DNA of 6,041 nucleotides from Aquamicrobium sp. (GTDB lineage: Bacteria; Pseudomonadota; Alphaproteobacteria; Rhizobiales; Rhizobiaceae): contig JACZJD010000700.1 of the NCBI GenBank assembly GCA_014860725.1, positions 1-6,041 of the forward strand, given 5' to 3'. Shown piece after piece: positions 5,287 to 6,041 of the stretch (position 1 is the first letter of the stretch; each line of letters opens with the position of its first letter). The notes below the pieces were generated by a model. The model saw only the letters and a list, made by a program, of their open reading frames with translations. It searched no databases and had not been told where the DNA came from. Position numbers and translations under genes: made by a program.

Positions 5287-6041
5287 TCAGTCCGCCCGGC
5301 CCGCGGCCGCAGCCTGACGGCGGCGCACGACCTCGTAGGCGACGGCTCCGAGGACCGTCATCGCGATCATGATCAGCGCCAGCGCGTTGACGGCCGGCGT
5401 CAGCCCCGTCCTCACCTTGGTCGCGATATAGACCGTCAGCGGCGTGTCGAAGCCGCGCACGAACAGCGTCGTGTTGTAGTTCTCGACCGATTGCAGGATC
5501 GCGAGGAAGGCGGCCGCGATCAGCGCCGGCCGCAGGAACGGCAGCAGGATGCGCCGGAACACCATGAACTTCGACGCGCCGAGGCCGAGCGCGGCTTCCT
5601 CCTGCGTGCGGTCGAAGCGCTGGAGGCGCGCCGCCACCATCAGCATCACGTAGCAGATGATGAAACTCGCCTGCGCCACGACGATCAGGAAGATGCCGCC
5701 GCCGACGCCCATCTGCCGCCACAGCACCAGCGTCGCGATGCCGATGACCACGCCGGGGGTGAGCAGCGGCGACACCATCAGCGCGTAGAGGAAGCTGCGC
5801 GCCCGCGCATGCAGGCTGGTCAGAATCAGCGCGGCCGCCGTGCCGACCGGCAGCGCCACCAGCACCACGAAGAAGGCGACGACGATCGACGTCCACACCG
5901 ACTGCCACATCGGCCGGTCGTTCCACAGCGCCGTGAACCATTGCAGCGTCATGCCCTGCCACGGCGTCACCGTCGGGAAGCGGCTGGTGTTGAAGGTCGC
6001 CGCCGACATCACCACCAGCGGCGCGAACAGATAGATGAAGA
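5287..6041 (-). CDS. ABC transporter permease, PotC-like (N-terminus cut by window edge)
   Basis: An inner-membrane permease of a binding-protein-dependent ABC importer in the spermidine/putrescine (PotC/BPD_transp_1) group. About 250 residues are visible; the family is roughly 260-280, so only a short N-terminus is missing past 6041. The sequence enters in the first membrane helix (FIYLFAPLVVM), followed by the family loop with TPWQGMTLQWF. Five more hydrophobic segments follow, beginning near VVAFFVVLVALPVG, LYALMVSPLLTPGVV, IFLIVVAQASFIICY, ALIAAAFLAILQ and NALALIMIAMTVLG. The cytoplasmic EAA loop EEAALGLGASKFMVFRRILL, then PF, which contacts the ATPase, is encoded at about 5530-5601. The reading frame stays open to the right edge without a required start, so the apparent start at 6015 is internal. 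It is the last gene of an operon whose other members (ATPase, binding protein, partner permease) would lie to the right. The substrate may be a polyamine or another small cation; it cannot be told from the permease alone. Confidence 0.93.
   Translation of the reverse strand, partial: FIYLFAPLVVMSAATFNTSRFPTVTPWQGMTLQWFTALWNDRPMWQSVWTSIVVAFFVVLVALPVGTAAALILTSLHARARSFLYALMVSPLLTPGVVIGIATLVLWRQMGVGGGIFLIVVAQASFIICYVMLMVAARLQRFDRTQEEAALGLGASKFMVFRRILLPFLRPALIAAAFLAILQSVENYNTTLFVRGFDTPLTVYIATKVRTGLTPAVNALALIMIAMTVLGAVAYEVVRRRQAAAAGRAD

Noticed and set aside
5255..5962. A 235-codon minus-strand open frame in the permease region.
   Set aside because: It is a shifted frame of the permease gene, rich in Arg/Gly/Asp/His, without membrane segments; the other frame shows the EAA loop and six hydrophobic segments.
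1..6041. CRISPR arrays, tRNA or rRNA genes, insertion sequences, toxin-antitoxin or phage genes.
   Set aside because: No regularly spaced direct repeats, no transposase-like frame and no RNA-gene signature was found on either strand.

Overview
The window looks like chromosomal DNA of an alphaproteobacterium, most likely Hyphomicrobiales (Rhizobiales) near the Mesorhizobium/Phyllobacteriaceae group. The grounds are high GC, GC-rich third positions, a rhizobial-type sarcosine oxidase beta subunit, a GTG-started S21 protein with a long basic tail, and a rhizobial-style intergenic palindrome. No species can be named from the sequence alone. Long spurious open frames occur on both strands because of the base composition.

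Layout, left to right. (1) 1-1025, minus strand: 5' part of soxB, the FAD/FMN-binding beta subunit of heterotetrameric sarcosine oxidase, cut by the left edge. (2) 1026-1272: divergent intergenic region with a candidate promoter and two small dyads. (3) 1273-3594, plus: a 773-residue exported protein with two caspase (peptidase C14)-like domains around an Ig-like module. The first domain has lost the catalytic His; the second keeps both His and Cys. (4) 3595-3717: short leader with a candidate promoter and two abutting stem-loops in front of rpsU. (5) 3718-3951, plus: rpsU (ribosomal protein S21, GTG start), followed by a strong intrinsic terminator at 3992-4028. (6) 4113-4958, plus: a 281-residue lipoprotein of six uninterrupted 34-residue TPRs. 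(7) 4959-5286: 328 bases without a gene, holding a hairpin after the TPR gene, a 178-bp imperfect palindromic repeat and a hairpin after the permease gene. (8) 5287-6041, minus: an ABC-transporter inner-membrane permease of the polyamine (PotC-like) type, cut by the right edge.

How the genes relate. soxB and the permease are minus-strand ends of two operons that continue outside the window: sarcosine demethylation feeding one-carbon metabolism, and uptake of a polyamine-like solute. The three plus-strand genes between them do not look like one pathway. rpsU has its own terminator and probably its own promoter. The caspase-like protein and the TPR lipoprotein are both predicted envelope proteins, but a functional link is only a guess. 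No phage, IS element, CRISPR array, tRNA or defence island was seen. The most noteworthy items are the pseudo-caspase/caspase tandem architecture, the twin hairpins in the rpsU leader and the palindromic repeat between the convergent genes.
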